Assembly: GCA_050747865.1 (NCBI GenBank)
Contig: JBOGJI010000090.1
Span: forward strand, 1-29,585
Direction: 5' to 3'
Origin: JBOGJI01 sp050747865
GTDB lineage: Bacteria; Acidobacteriota; Thermoanaerobaculia; Multivoradales; JAHEKO01
DNA length: 29,585 nucleotides
Below the pieces are notes generated by a model, which worked only from the letters and a program-made list of their open reading frames with translations, had not been told where the DNA came from and ran no database searches. Of this stretch, positions 15,601-23,306 are shown in pieces (positions within the stretch are counted from its first letter, which is position 1; every line of letters begins with the position of its first letter). The translations under genes and the position numbers were made by a program.

Positions 15601-16826
15601 TCGAGAACGGTGCGCGGCTCGCGCCGCAGCAGGAGGATGCGGGCCGAGTCGGGGGAGTCGTGGATCTCGGCCCACAGGGTGGTGTCCGGGCCGGCCGCCC
15701 GGGCCAGGGCGGCGAGAGCGAGCCAGCGCCGCGCCGGCTCCGGGTCGATGAACGGCACCACCCGTAGAGCCCCGCCCAGCGTCTCCGCCCACGCGGCCAC
15801 CTCCTCGAGGTCGGCCCACACCGCCAGGCGCGGCAGCGCCTCCTCGGGGCCCGCCGGCCGCAGCACGTCCGTCAGCTCGCCGCCCAGGGTCAGGGAGCCT
15901 CGGTCCCAGGCCAGGATCTGAAAATCGCCCTCGGCCCGCTCGTGGGGCTCCAGCCCGATGGCGTCCAGGAGCCGGGCGCCCGGAAGCTCCAGGCCACTGT
16001 CGCCCCGCTGCACCAGCAAGGCCCCGGGAAGCGCCAGATCGCCGCCCGAGCCCCGCGGCCGCAACAACGCCATGGCACCGGCGCCGCCCGGCGGGGCGGC
16101 GATGGCGAGCAGCACCGATCGTTGCTGCAGCGGCCGCGCGGCCTCTCGCGTCCGCGACGAGGGAGGCGCTCCGCTCACCAGCTCGACGCCGCGGGGGATC
16201 GCTTGTGCTCGATAGAGACCCTGCGGCCACGGGTCATGGCCCGGCCCCAGACGCACCCAGGCGAGGGCCCGGTCCACGCCGGACTCCTCACCGGCTCCAG
16301 ACTCGCGTGAGCCGAGCGCCTGGGTGAGGCTGCCGCGCTCGAGGATCCAGGTACCCTCGCGCCAGAGCACGCGAGCCGCGCGGTCGCCTTCCCCGACGGT
16401 GCCGCCGGCGAGCCAGGGGTTGTCCGCCAGCCGGCCGGCGGCGCGCACCAGCCAGCGCACCACGGGATAGGGCTCGAGCGCCACGATCTCGCCTGCCCCG
16501 TCCCGCGAGCGCGCCCACGCCAGGGAGCGCGCCGGCGGCACCGGCCAGAAGGCGAACCGCGGCCAGGCTGGCGGGTCGCTGTCGAGCAGGGTCGCCACCC
16601 GCGCCGCGAGGTCGGAGACGTCGCCGGTCCGCGATTCGAGACGCGCGAGGTTCTGGTGCGGATGGGCGATCCAGACGGTGTCCTCCAACCCCTCGGCGGT
16701 CAGCAGCGCCCCGGTCAGACCGCCCGGTGTCGCCCGGTGCAGACGCGGCCAGTACCACCAGCCGACATGGCCGGCGACGGCGAGCAGCAACGCGGCGACC
16801 GCGCTCCAACGAATCGGCCTAGACAT
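15597..16826 (-). CDS. membrane-anchored protein of unknown function
   Basis: This protein of 409 aa starts at ATG 16826, overlapping the upstream glycosyltransferase stop by 8 bp. One N-terminal helix (residues about 8-27, SAVAALLLAVAGHVGWWYWP) should anchor it, with the rest in the periplasm. The mature part is rich in Ala, Leu, Arg and Trp. It has no motif I recognise: no lipobox, no cysteine pattern and no catalytic signature. Segments such as RLAVWADLEEVAAWAETLGG and the closing SARILLLRREPRTVLD hint at repeated alpha/beta units. Its place at the end of the glycosyltransferase operon suggests a role in surface polysaccharide production or export, by association only. Confidence 0.75.
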   Translation of the reverse strand: MSRPIRWSAVAALLLAVAGHVGWWYWPRLHRATPGGLTGALLTAEGLEDTVWIAHPHQNLARLESRTGDVSDLAARVATLLDSDPPAWPRFAFWPVPPARSLAWARSRDGAGEIVALEPYPVVRWLVRAAGRLADNPWLAGGTVGEGDRAARVLWREGTWILERGSLTQALGSRESGAGEESGVDRALAWVRLGPGHDPWPQGLYRAQAIPRGVELVSGAPPSSRTREAARPLQQRSVLLAIAAPPGGAGAMALLRPRGSGGDLALPGALLVQRGDSGLELPGARLLDAIGLEPHERAEGDFQILAWDRGSLTLGGELTDVLRPAGPEEALPRLAVWADLEEVAAWAETLGGALRVVPFIDPEPARRWLALAALARAAGPDTTLWAEIHDSPDSARILLLRREPRTVLD

Positions 16827-18207
16827 CGTGATCGCTCGCACGCGGGTCCAATCCCAGCTCCACGGCGTGGGCCGCCGCGACGCGCAGCAGCTCGCGGTCG
16901 CCCTCGTGGACTCCGAGGCCCGCCGCGTGACGGCCCACCTCGGTGAGCAATCGCCCGCGCAAGCTAGGCGGACGCTCCACGGTGAGGGGCGGCGCCGGGC
17001 GGAAGGGCTCGGGAGGCGCGGCCGCGATCGCCTGGAGAAAGGCGACGTAACCACACGCCGAGCCCTCCAGCGTGTGGTGCGTCGACATGTGCCTCCGGGC
17101 GTTGCGGCCCATGGCCTGGCGCAGCTCGCCGTCGACGCAGAGCCGCTCGAGATAGGCCGTCAGCAGCTCCTCCTCCCGGCCGTCGAGCGGCACGCGGGCG
17201 CAGCAGCCCTCGGGCAGCTCGGCGAACGCCCCGGTGTGGGTGACCAGCACCGGCCTGCCGAGGCCGAGCAGGCGCATCAACGTGCCCGAGGTCTCGCCGC
17301 CGCTGGGATGGCGCAGGTTGACCGCCAGGTCGCAGGCGACCATGGCCTGCAGCAGCCCGGCCAGCGGCAGCCGGCCGGTATGTCGCACCGCCCCCTCGGG
17401 CAGACCGGCGAGCAGCTCGCCGAGGTCGTAGATCGGCGACACTTCCCCCGCCAGCAGCAGCACCGCGTCGGGGTGCCGCCGGCGCAGCTGCAGGAAGGCC
17501 CGCAGCACCACCTCGATTCGCTTGTGGGGCGTGAGCAGCCCGAAGCAGCCGACGACGAAGGCGTCCGCCGGCAGGTCGAGGGCGCGGCGGCAGGCGGCCC
17601 GCGACGCCGCGTCGCCGTCCGGCAGGCCGGCGAGGGACAGGTGGTGCGGCACCACCGCCACCCGGGCTGCCGGCCGGCTGGCCAGCACCCGGTCCCGCGT
17701 CGTCCGGTTGTGCACCAGGACGCCGAGCGAGGCGTCCACCGCGCGCTCGAACAGCGGATAGCCCCAGATGTCGAAAGGACCCCCGGACGTCGCCGCCAGC
17801 TCGGCCGACACCGCCGCGGTCTCGCCGTAGGCGTAGCGAACCTCGTCCAGATACCCCACGAGGTCGCCGCGCGCCAGCGTCAGACCCTGGATCAGATGGT
17901 GCAGCATGTACTCGTGGAGGACGACGACACCGGGCCGGCGCAGCAGCGCGCGATAGACGAAGCCGTGGAACTGCGCGTTGTTGCCGAGCTGGTAGAGGCA
18001 GAGGTCGAAGTCCCCGGCGCGGCGGGAGAAGTCACGCTCGTGCCACACCGGAAAGCGCTCGGCGAGCGACGCCGGAACCGCGGCGTCGTCGTCGTCGACG
18101 AACAGCTCGACGTCCACCGCGTCGGCCACCACCGGCAGCAGCTCGGCGCTGTAGTCCGCGATGCCGGTGGCGGCCGGCGGCAGGGGGCTGAACCAGGCGA
18201 TGCGCAT
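16819..18207 (-). CDS. GT4-type glycosyltransferase
   Basis: This 462-aa protein starts at ATG 18207 (MRIAWFSPLPPAATGIADYS), a typical GT-B N-terminus with the GIADYS glycine loop. The upstream in-frame extension is rejected because it overlaps another gene. The C-terminal nucleotide-sugar half has GCFGLLTPHKRIEVVLRAF, LLAGEVSP and NLRHPSGGETSGTLMRLLGL, with the SGGETS variant of the acidic motif. After about residue 400 there is an extra Arg/Ala-rich tail. It should transfer a sugar from a nucleotide donor during surface glycan assembly. Sugar and linkage are unknown. It follows the next upstream GT gene by 14 bp. Confidence 0.88.
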   Translation of the reverse strand: MRIAWFSPLPPAATGIADYSAELLPVVADAVDVELFVDDDDAAVPASLAERFPVWHERDFSRRAGDFDLCLYQLGNNAQFHGFVYRALLRRPGVVVLHEYMLHHLIQGLTLARGDLVGYLDEVRYAYGETAAVSAELAATSGGPFDIWGYPLFERAVDASLGVLVHNRTTRDRVLASRPAARVAVVPHHLSLAGLPDGDAASRAACRRALDLPADAFVVGCFGLLTPHKRIEVVLRAFLQLRRRHPDAVLLLAGEVSPIYDLGELLAGLPEGAVRHTGRLPLAGLLQAMVACDLAVNLRHPSGGETSGTLMRLLGLGRPVLVTHTGAFAELPEGCCARVPLDGREEELLTAYLERLCVDGELRQAMGRNARRHMSTHHTLEGSACGYVAFLQAIAAAPPEPFRPAPPLTVERPPSLRGRLLTEVGRHAAGLGVHEGDRELLRVAAAHAVELGLDPRASDHDV

Positions 18208-18221
18208 GACCGATGTCGTCC

Positions 18222-19283
18222 CTACAGCGTGCCGGTGAGCCGCTCGATGACCCGCTGCCAGTCGATACCCGCCACCCGCCGGCGCCCGGCGGCGCCGAGC
18301 CGCCGCCCCAGGTCGCGATCCCGGTACAGCCGGTCGAGCTGCCGCGCCAGCGCGCCCGCCGTCGCCTTGTCGGCCACCAGGCCGGTCTCCCCGTCTTCGA
18401 CGAACTCGAGCACGCCGCCGGAGTCGGGGGTCGTGACCACCGGCCGCGAGGCGGCGAAAGCCTCCACCGTCACGTACCCGTAGTCCTCGTCGAACGGCGC
18501 GTAGAAGACCCCCAGAGCCTGGCGGTAGAGCGCCGCCAGCCGCTCGTCGCTGACCCGCCCGGCCCACTCGATGCGCTCCCCGACTCCGCGGCTCTCGGCC
18601 AGCGCGGCGAGAGCGGCGCGCTCCGGCCCGTCCCCGGCGACCACCGCCTTGAGCGGCGACTGCGCCGCGGCCAGGGCCTCGACCAGCAGATCGAAACGTT
18701 TCATGGCGTCGAGCCGCCCCACCGCCAGCACATAGTCGCCGGGCTCGCCGTCCATCTCCTGGGCGCGCAGGCGCTCGGTGAGCGGCGAGGGGTGGTAAAG
18801 CGGCTCGCCCTCGATGCCCAGGAAGCGCCGCAGGCGGTCGGCGGTGTTGCGCGAGTTGGTGAAGATCCGGCGCGCCTCCCCCAGCGCCCGCGCGTCCATG
18901 CCGCGCACCATCTCGACGGCCTCGCGGTCCTCGGGGTCGGGCCCGAAGTCGCTGTACGGCGTGCCCAGCAGCTCGTAGACCTGGCGGAACTGATGAATGA
19001 GCCACACCACCTTGTTGGGATGCCGCACGAGATAAGAAGGGAACCGCGTGGCGATGACCAGGTCCACGGGCTCCCCGCCGACCTGCGACACGTCGATCAG
19101 GCGCCAGGCCAGGGCGCTCTGGAAGATCTGCAGGCGGGGATTCCAGGCGAACGGCAGGTTGACGGTGTCGACGGTGAAGCCGCGGCGATCGAGCTCGCGG
19201 ACCAGGGCCGCCACGTGGGTCTCGGCGCCGCCACGGGCGAACGGGACCTGCGAGTTGCAGACCAGGATCCGCGGCGGCCTCAT
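18222..19283 (-). CDS. GT4-type glycosyltransferase
   Basis: This 353-aa GT-B protein begins MRPPRILVCNSQVPFARGGAETHVAAL, with the GGAE acceptor-side loop. The donor-binding half has LAVGRLDAMKRFDLLVEAL, VVAGDGPERAALAAL and the EX7E-type motif in DEDYGYVTVEAFAASRPVV. It starts at ATG 19283, which overlaps the stop of the coiled-coil gene, so the two are probably translationally coupled. It is likely to be a cytoplasmic or membrane-associated sugar transferase in the same glycan pathway as its neighbours. Specificity cannot be read. Confidence 0.92.
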   Translation of the reverse strand: MRPPRILVCNSQVPFARGGAETHVAALVRELDRRGFTVDTVNLPFAWNPRLQIFQSALAWRLIDVSQVGGEPVDLVIATRFPSYLVRHPNKVVWLIHQFRQVYELLGTPYSDFGPDPEDREAVEMVRGMDARALGEARRIFTNSRNTADRLRRFLGIEGEPLYHPSPLTERLRAQEMDGEPGDYVLAVGRLDAMKRFDLLVEALAAAQSPLKAVVAGDGPERAALAALAESRGVGERIEWAGRVSDERLAALYRQALGVFYAPFDEDYGYVTVEAFAASRPVVTTPDSGGVLEFVEDGETGLVADKATAGALARQLDRLYRDRDLGRRLGAAGRRRVAGIDWQRVIERLTGTL

Positions 19284-19726
19284 GGCGTGCGGGACACGCT
19301 CTCAGACGCGTCGCGCCCGGCCGGCTCCCGCTCCTCCTCCACCCGCGCCCGCAGCCGCTCCAGCTCCTCCGCCATCCGTTCCTGCGCCTCCAGGCTGTCC
19401 TCCAGGAGGCGGGCCGCCGCCTGATTGAACCGGCTCTGCTGTTGCAGCAGCGGCCGCATCTGCCACTTCACGAACAGGTGGTAGACCGCCTTGCGGGCCC
19501 ACACCAGCAGCGGGCCGATGACCGGGCGCGGCGAGCTGGTCGTCGCCTCGCGCAGCAGCTCGGCCTCCCGCAGCTCGAGCAGCTGCGCCTGCACCGCCTC
19601 CCGCTCCACCGATCGCGTCGCGAGCTGGGCATGGCGCTGGCGGACCGCCGATTCCACCCGCCGTAGCGCCTCCTCCACTCGCTGTCGATCCTCCTCGGGT
19701 GACGTTTCGATCTGCTGCTCGATCAT
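19280..19726 (-). CDS. coiled-coil protein of the glycosyltransferase locus
   Basis: This 148-aa protein (ATG 19726) is highly charged. A first coiled coil spans about residues 10-65 (EEALRRVESAVRQRHAQLAT). Then comes a hydrophobic and basic patch (IGPLLVWARKAVYHLFVKWQ, then MRPLLQQQSRFNQAAARLLED), followed by a second coiled coil. From memory, this patch-plus-QQSRFN arrangement also occurs as the N-terminal module of methyltransferases and glycosyltransferases in polysaccharide clusters. Here it stands alone. It may tether or scaffold glycosyltransferases at the membrane, which is inference. A TATTCT box lies about 34 bp upstream (19766-19761). There is no clear Shine-Dalgarno. Confidence 0.75.
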   Translation of the reverse strand: MIEQQIETSPEEDRQRVEEALRRVESAVRQRHAQLATRSVEREAVQAQLLELREAELLREATTSSPRPVIGPLLVWARKAVYHLFVKWQMRPLLQQQSRFNQAAARLLEDSLEAQERMAEELERLRARVEEEREPAGRDASESVSRTP

Positions 19727-19789
19727 GGGGCGCTGTCCGGCCGGCCGCGGGGCGCTTTGGAGAATACCAGCAGCGCAGAGGGAGGAGGG

Positions 19790-19886
19790 AGGTGCCGGGC
19801 ATGCAAGATGCAAGTTGCGACTCGTGTAAGCTGCGTGCGCGATCATCAACGTGTCGCTCAACTTGCATCTTGCATGCCCGGCACCT
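19790..19886. repeat. 97-bp element with 28-bp perfect inverted arms
   Basis: Bases 19790-19817 are the exact reverse complement of 19859-19886, around a 41-bp centre. Just inside, CGAC (19818-19821) and GTCG (19853-19856) extend the pairing past a 2-nt bulge. Each arm contains two near-identical heptamers (TTGCATC and TTGCATG, or their complements) and the palindrome GCATGC. No transposase is nearby. The form resembles a miniature inverted-repeat or REP-type element. It lies between two divergent glycan operons and overlaps the start of the plus-strand gene. Confidence 0.85.
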
Positions 19887-21016
19887 TCCCAGCATCGCGG
19901 GCGACGACGCCGACCATCGGGGTGGATCTGCGGGGGCTGGTGGGGCCGCCCACCGGGATCGGTCGGTATTCGCTGGAGCTCTTGGCGCGGCTGGCCCGGC
20001 GGGGAAACGCGCGCTTCCTGGGGCTGGCGCACCGGGAGCTGCACGAGGACGCGCGGGCGCTGGACGGCGCCGGGGTGCGGGTGGAGGTGCAGGCGGCGCC
20101 GCTGGGCGTGGTTTGGCAGCAGTGGCGGTTGCCGGCGCGGCTGGCGCGGGGGGACGTGGACCTGTTGTGGTCGCCGATCAACGTGCTGCCGTGGAGGCTG
20201 CCGGTGCCGGGGGTGGTCTCGCTGCACGACCTGACGCCGCTGCTTTTTCCCGAGACGCACCGGCTGAAGGTGCGGCTGTCGGTGCTGCCGTTCCTCGAGC
20301 GCACGCTGGCCTCGGCGAGGCGGGTCGTCACCGGGTCCCAGGCGATCGCCGAGGAGCTGCGATTCCACTTCCCCGAGTGCGCCGGGCGGCTGCGCGTGGT
20401 CCATCACGCGGCCGGGGAGGAGTTCCGCCCGGCGAGCGAGGAGGAGGTGGCGGCGGTGCGCGTGCGGCTGGGCGCGCCGCGCGGCTACGTGCTGTACGTG
20501 GGGTCGATCGAGCCGCGCAAGAACCTGGGGGTCTTGCTGGACGCCTGGGAGGGCATGCGCGCGGACGATCCGGAGGCGCCGCCGCTGGTGCTCGCCGGGG
20601 GATACGGCTGGCGCAGCCGCGGGCTGGCGCGGCGCATCGAGCGGCTGGAGGGGCGGGGGCTGATCGCCGCCGGCAGGCTGCCGGCCGACGAGCTGCTGCG
20701 GCTCTTCCAGGGCGCCAGCCTGTTCGTTTACCCGTCGCTGGCCGAGGGCTTCGGCCTGCCGCCGCTCGAGGCCATGGCCTGCGGCGTGCCGACCCTGGTC
20801 TCCGACCGGTCGAGCCTGCCGGAGGTGGTCGGCGACGGAGGGCTGACGGTGGACGCGCTCGATCCGCGGGCCTGGGCGCAGGCCATGCGGGGGGTGCTGC
20901 GCGACGCCTCCCTGGCCTCCGAGCTGGGCGAGCGGGCGCGGCGGCGGGCCGCCGCGTTCTCCTGGGATCGGGCGGCGGGCGAGATGGAGGCCGTGTTCAC
21001 GGAAGCGTTAGAGTGA
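19874..21016 (+). CDS. GT4-type glycosyltransferase
   Basis: From ATG 19874 this is 380 aa. The domain proper begins at TIGVDLRGLVGPPTGIGRYS, so a GTG at 19922 is another possible start. The ATG lies within the right arm of the inverted repeat, and the frame is open further upstream. The donor-binding half has YVLYVGSIEPRKNLGVLLDA, VLAGGYGW and the EX7E motif in AEGFGLPPLEAMACGVPTL. PRKN with GFGLP is typical of GT4 mannosyl- or rhamnosyltransferases. The actual donor is unknown. It is followed after 7 bp by a related glycosyltransferase. Confidence 0.9.
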   Translation: MPGTFPASRATTPTIGVDLRGLVGPPTGIGRYSLELLARLARRGNARFLGLAHRELHEDARALDGAGVRVEVQAAPLGVVWQQWRLPARLARGDVDLLWSPINVLPWRLPVPGVVSLHDLTPLLFPETHRLKVRLSVLPFLERTLASARRVVTGSQAIAEELRFHFPECAGRLRVVHHAAGEEFRPASEEEVAAVRVRLGAPRGYVLYVGSIEPRKNLGVLLDAWEGMRADDPEAPPLVLAGGYGWRSRGLARRIERLEGRGLIAAGRLPADELLRLFQGASLFVYPSLAEGFGLPPLEAMACGVPTLVSDRSSLPEVVGDGGLTVDALDPRAWAQAMRGVLRDASLASELGERARRRAAAFSWDRAAGEMEAVFTEALE

Positions 21017-21023
21017 CAGCGGC

Positions 21024-22178
21024 ATGGCGCACTGCATCGGCATCGACGCCCGCAAGGCCCACGACTTCGGCATCGGCACCTACGTTCGCAACCTCGTCGA
21101 CTTCATCGGCCGCCTGGACGGCGAGAACAACTACATCCTGTTCACCGGCCGCGACGCCAGCGGCTCCTTCGCCGAGCTGCCCGAGAACTTCCGCCTGGTC
21201 GAGGAGTCGGCGCCGGTCTACTCCGGCCGCGAGCTGTTCGCCCTCGCCTGGCGGCTGTGGCGACGGCGGGTGGATCTCTACCACGCCACGCACTACGTGC
21301 TGCCGGCGTTCGTGCCCGGCAAGGCGGTGGTGACCATCCACGACATCATCCACCTGCTCTACCCGCAGTTCCTGCCCAGCGCGCTGGCCTACCTGTACGC
21401 CCAGCGCATGATCCGGCGGAGCCTCACCCGCGGCGACGCCATCATCGCCGTCTCCTCGAGCACCAAGACCGACCTCATGGAGTACTTCGACGTCGGCGGC
21501 GACAAGATCCAGGTCGTCTACCAGGGCGTCTCCGACGTCTTCCGCCAGTCCCTCGGCGAAGAGCGCATCGCCGAGGTCGCCGCCCGCCTCGAGCTCAAGC
21601 GCCCCTATCTGCTCTTCGTCGGCAACCCCAAGCCGCACAAGAACCTGGACAACGTCGTGCGGGCCTACGCCCGGGCGCTCAAGCTGCGGCCGTTCGACGG
21701 CGACCTGGTGTGCATAGGCAATCGCGGCCAGGGAGACTTCAAGCTCGAGCAGCGCGCCGAGCAGCTCGGCATCCGCGACCGCGTGCGCCTGGTCGGGCAC
21801 GTGGCCGACGAGCTGCTGCCGGCGATCTACCAGGGAGCGACCCTGTTCCTCTTCCCCACCCTCTACGAGGGGTTCGGCCTGCCGGTAGTCGAGGCCATGG
21901 CCTCCGGCGTCCCGGTCATCACCTCCAACACCTCGGCCCTGCACGAGATCGCCGAGGGTTACGCCCACCTGGTCGACCCGCTGGACGTGGACGCGATCGC
22001 CGGCGCCATCGCCAAGTGCATGCACGACCCGGAGCACCGCGAGTCCCTGGCGCAGCTCGGGCGGCGGCGGGCAGAGGACTTCCGCTGGAAACGCACCGCC
22101 GAGCAGACCCTCGAGATCTACCGGCGCACGCTGCGGCGGTCGCGCGGCGGCGAGCGACGGCAGGGAGGCGACGCCTGA
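21024..22178 (+). CDS. GT4-type glycosyltransferase
   Basis: This 384-aa protein begins MAHCIGIDARKAHDFGIGTYVRNL. The domain has VVTIHDIIHLLYPQ (acceptor side), LLFVGNPKPHKNLDNVVRAY and YEGFGLPVVEAMASGVPVIT with EX7E. It resembles the previous gene product in layout, so the two may be old duplicates with different specificities. It probably adds one sugar to an undecaprenyl-linked glycan on the cytoplasmic face. A basic C-terminal tail (RRTLRRSRGGERRQGGD) could contact the membrane. Confidence 0.93.
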   Translation: MAHCIGIDARKAHDFGIGTYVRNLVDFIGRLDGENNYILFTGRDASGSFAELPENFRLVEESAPVYSGRELFALAWRLWRRRVDLYHATHYVLPAFVPGKAVVTIHDIIHLLYPQFLPSALAYLYAQRMIRRSLTRGDAIIAVSSSTKTDLMEYFDVGGDKIQVVYQGVSDVFRQSLGEERIAEVAARLELKRPYLLFVGNPKPHKNLDNVVRAYARALKLRPFDGDLVCIGNRGQGDFKLEQRAEQLGIRDRVRLVGHVADELLPAIYQGATLFLFPTLYEGFGLPVVEAMASGVPVITSNTSALHEIAEGYAHLVDPLDVDAIAGAIAKCMHDPEHRESLAQLGRRRAEDFRWKRTAEQTLEIYRRTLRRSRGGERRQGGDA

Positions 22179-22180
22179 TG

Positions 22181-22192
22181 AGAGCCTGTGAC
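22181..22192 (+). repeat. half copy of the fabG-end inverted repeat
   Basis: AGAGCCTGTGAC matches 12 of the 14 bases of the arm at 10918-10931. It starts two bases after the stop codon of the preceding glycosyltransferase and contains the GTG start codon of the next one. No complementary arm is seen nearby, so it cannot form the same hairpin. Confidence 0.5.
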
Positions 22193-23306
22193 TAGCCCCC
22201 CCCGGGTCGCCTTGGTCCACGACTGGCTGACCGGGATGCGAGGCGGCGAGAAGGTGCTGGAGGAGATCGCCGATCTCTTCCCCGCGGCGCCCATCTATTC
22301 GCTCTTCCACCTGCCCGGCCGCATCAGCCCGGCGCTCGAAGCGCATCCGATCCGCACCAGCTTCCTGCAGCGGGCGCCCCTCCTGGCCCGCCGCTACCGG
22401 CAGTACCTGCCGCTCTTCCCGATCGCCGTCGAGGACCTGGACGTGAGCGGGTTCGACCTCGTGATCAGCAGCAGCCACTGCGTGGCCAAGGGCGCGGTGC
22501 GGGGGAGCGGCGCCGTGCACGTCTGCTACTGCCACACTCCGATGCGCTACGTCTGGGATCAGCGGCCGGTCTATTTCCCGCGCCGGCGCACCCCCGTCGA
22601 CTGGCTGCGCCAGAGACTCCTCGACGGGCTGCAGCGCTGGGACGTCGCCACCGCAGACCGCGTCGACCTCTACCTCGCCAACTCGCACTTCGTGGCCGAC
22701 CGCATCCGGCGCTATTACGGCCGCGCGGCCGAGGTCGTGCCGCCGCCCGTCGACATCGAGTTCTTCACCTCAAACTACACGGCCGCGCGCGAGCCGTTCG
22801 CCCTGGCGGTGTCGGCGCTGGTGCCCTACAAGCGGCTCGACCTCGCCATCGAGGCCTGCGGCGAGCTAGGGATCGAGCTGCGCATCGTCGGCACCGGCCC
22901 GGAGCACGACCGCCTGCGCGCCCTGGGCGGCGACGGAGCCCGTCTGCTCGGGCAGGTCGGCCCCGAGGAGCTGCGCGACCTTTATCGGCGCGCCTTTTGC
23001 TTCGTGCAGCCGGGCGTGGAGGACTTCGGCATCGCCGCCGTGGAGGCCCTGGCCTGCGGTCTTCCCGTCGTGGCGCGGGGGGAAGGCGGAGTCCGGGACA
23101 TCGTCCGGCCCGACCGGGACGGCGTCCTGTACGACGACGACGGGCCTGCCGCCCTGGCCGCCGCTCTTGACAAGGCGCGGCGAAGCGAGTTCAATACATT
23201 GGACTTACGGCGCCGGGCGGAGATGTTCTCCCGGGAACGATTCCGCCGGAGCCTGTCCGCCGCGCTGGTGGCGGCGTTCCCCGAACTGGAGGGAGCACTC
23301 TCTTGA
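22188..23306 (+). CDS. GT4-type glycosyltransferase, mannosyltransferase-like
   Basis: This 372-aa protein starts at GTG 22188 (MTSPPRVALVHDWLTGMRGG). The next in-frame candidate is TTG at 22212. The GMRGGEKVLEEIA loop and the signature VCYCHTPMRYVWDQ are typical of a GT4 subgroup that includes O-antigen mannosyltransferases. The donor half has FALAVSALVPYKRLDLAIEA, IVGTGPEHDRL and VEDFGIAAVEALACGLPVV with EX7E. Its stop overlaps the TTG start of the next gene by 4 bp. The mannose assignment is by resemblance only. Confidence 0.92.
   Translation: MTSPPRVALVHDWLTGMRGGEKVLEEIADLFPAAPIYSLFHLPGRISPALEAHPIRTSFLQRAPLLARRYRQYLPLFPIAVEDLDVSGFDLVISSSHCVAKGAVRGSGAVHVCYCHTPMRYVWDQRPVYFPRRRTPVDWLRQRLLDGLQRWDVATADRVDLYLANSHFVADRIRRYYGRAAEVVPPPVDIEFFTSNYTAAREPFALAVSALVPYKRLDLAIEACGELGIELRIVGTGPEHDRLRALGGDGARLLGQVGPEELRDLYRRAFCFVQPGVEDFGIAAVEALACGLPVVARGEGGVRDIVRPDRDGVLYDDDGPAALAAALDKARRSEFNTLDLRRRAEMFSRERFRRSLSAALVAAFPELEGALS

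Noticed and set aside
16678..18483. 601-aa plus-strand open frame opposite glycosyltransferases
   Set aside because: It is Gln/Arg/Ala-rich with no domain, and the minus strand carries clear GT-B motifs.
19757..19873. N-terminal extension of the glycosyltransferase through the whole inverted repeat
   Set aside because: The 39 extra residues come from repeat sequence, do not resemble a GT-B N-terminus, and lack an RBS at the far start.
20997..22688. 563-aa minus-strand open frame opposite two glycosyltransferases
   Set aside because: It has shadow composition, no RBS, and covers two real genes and their junction.
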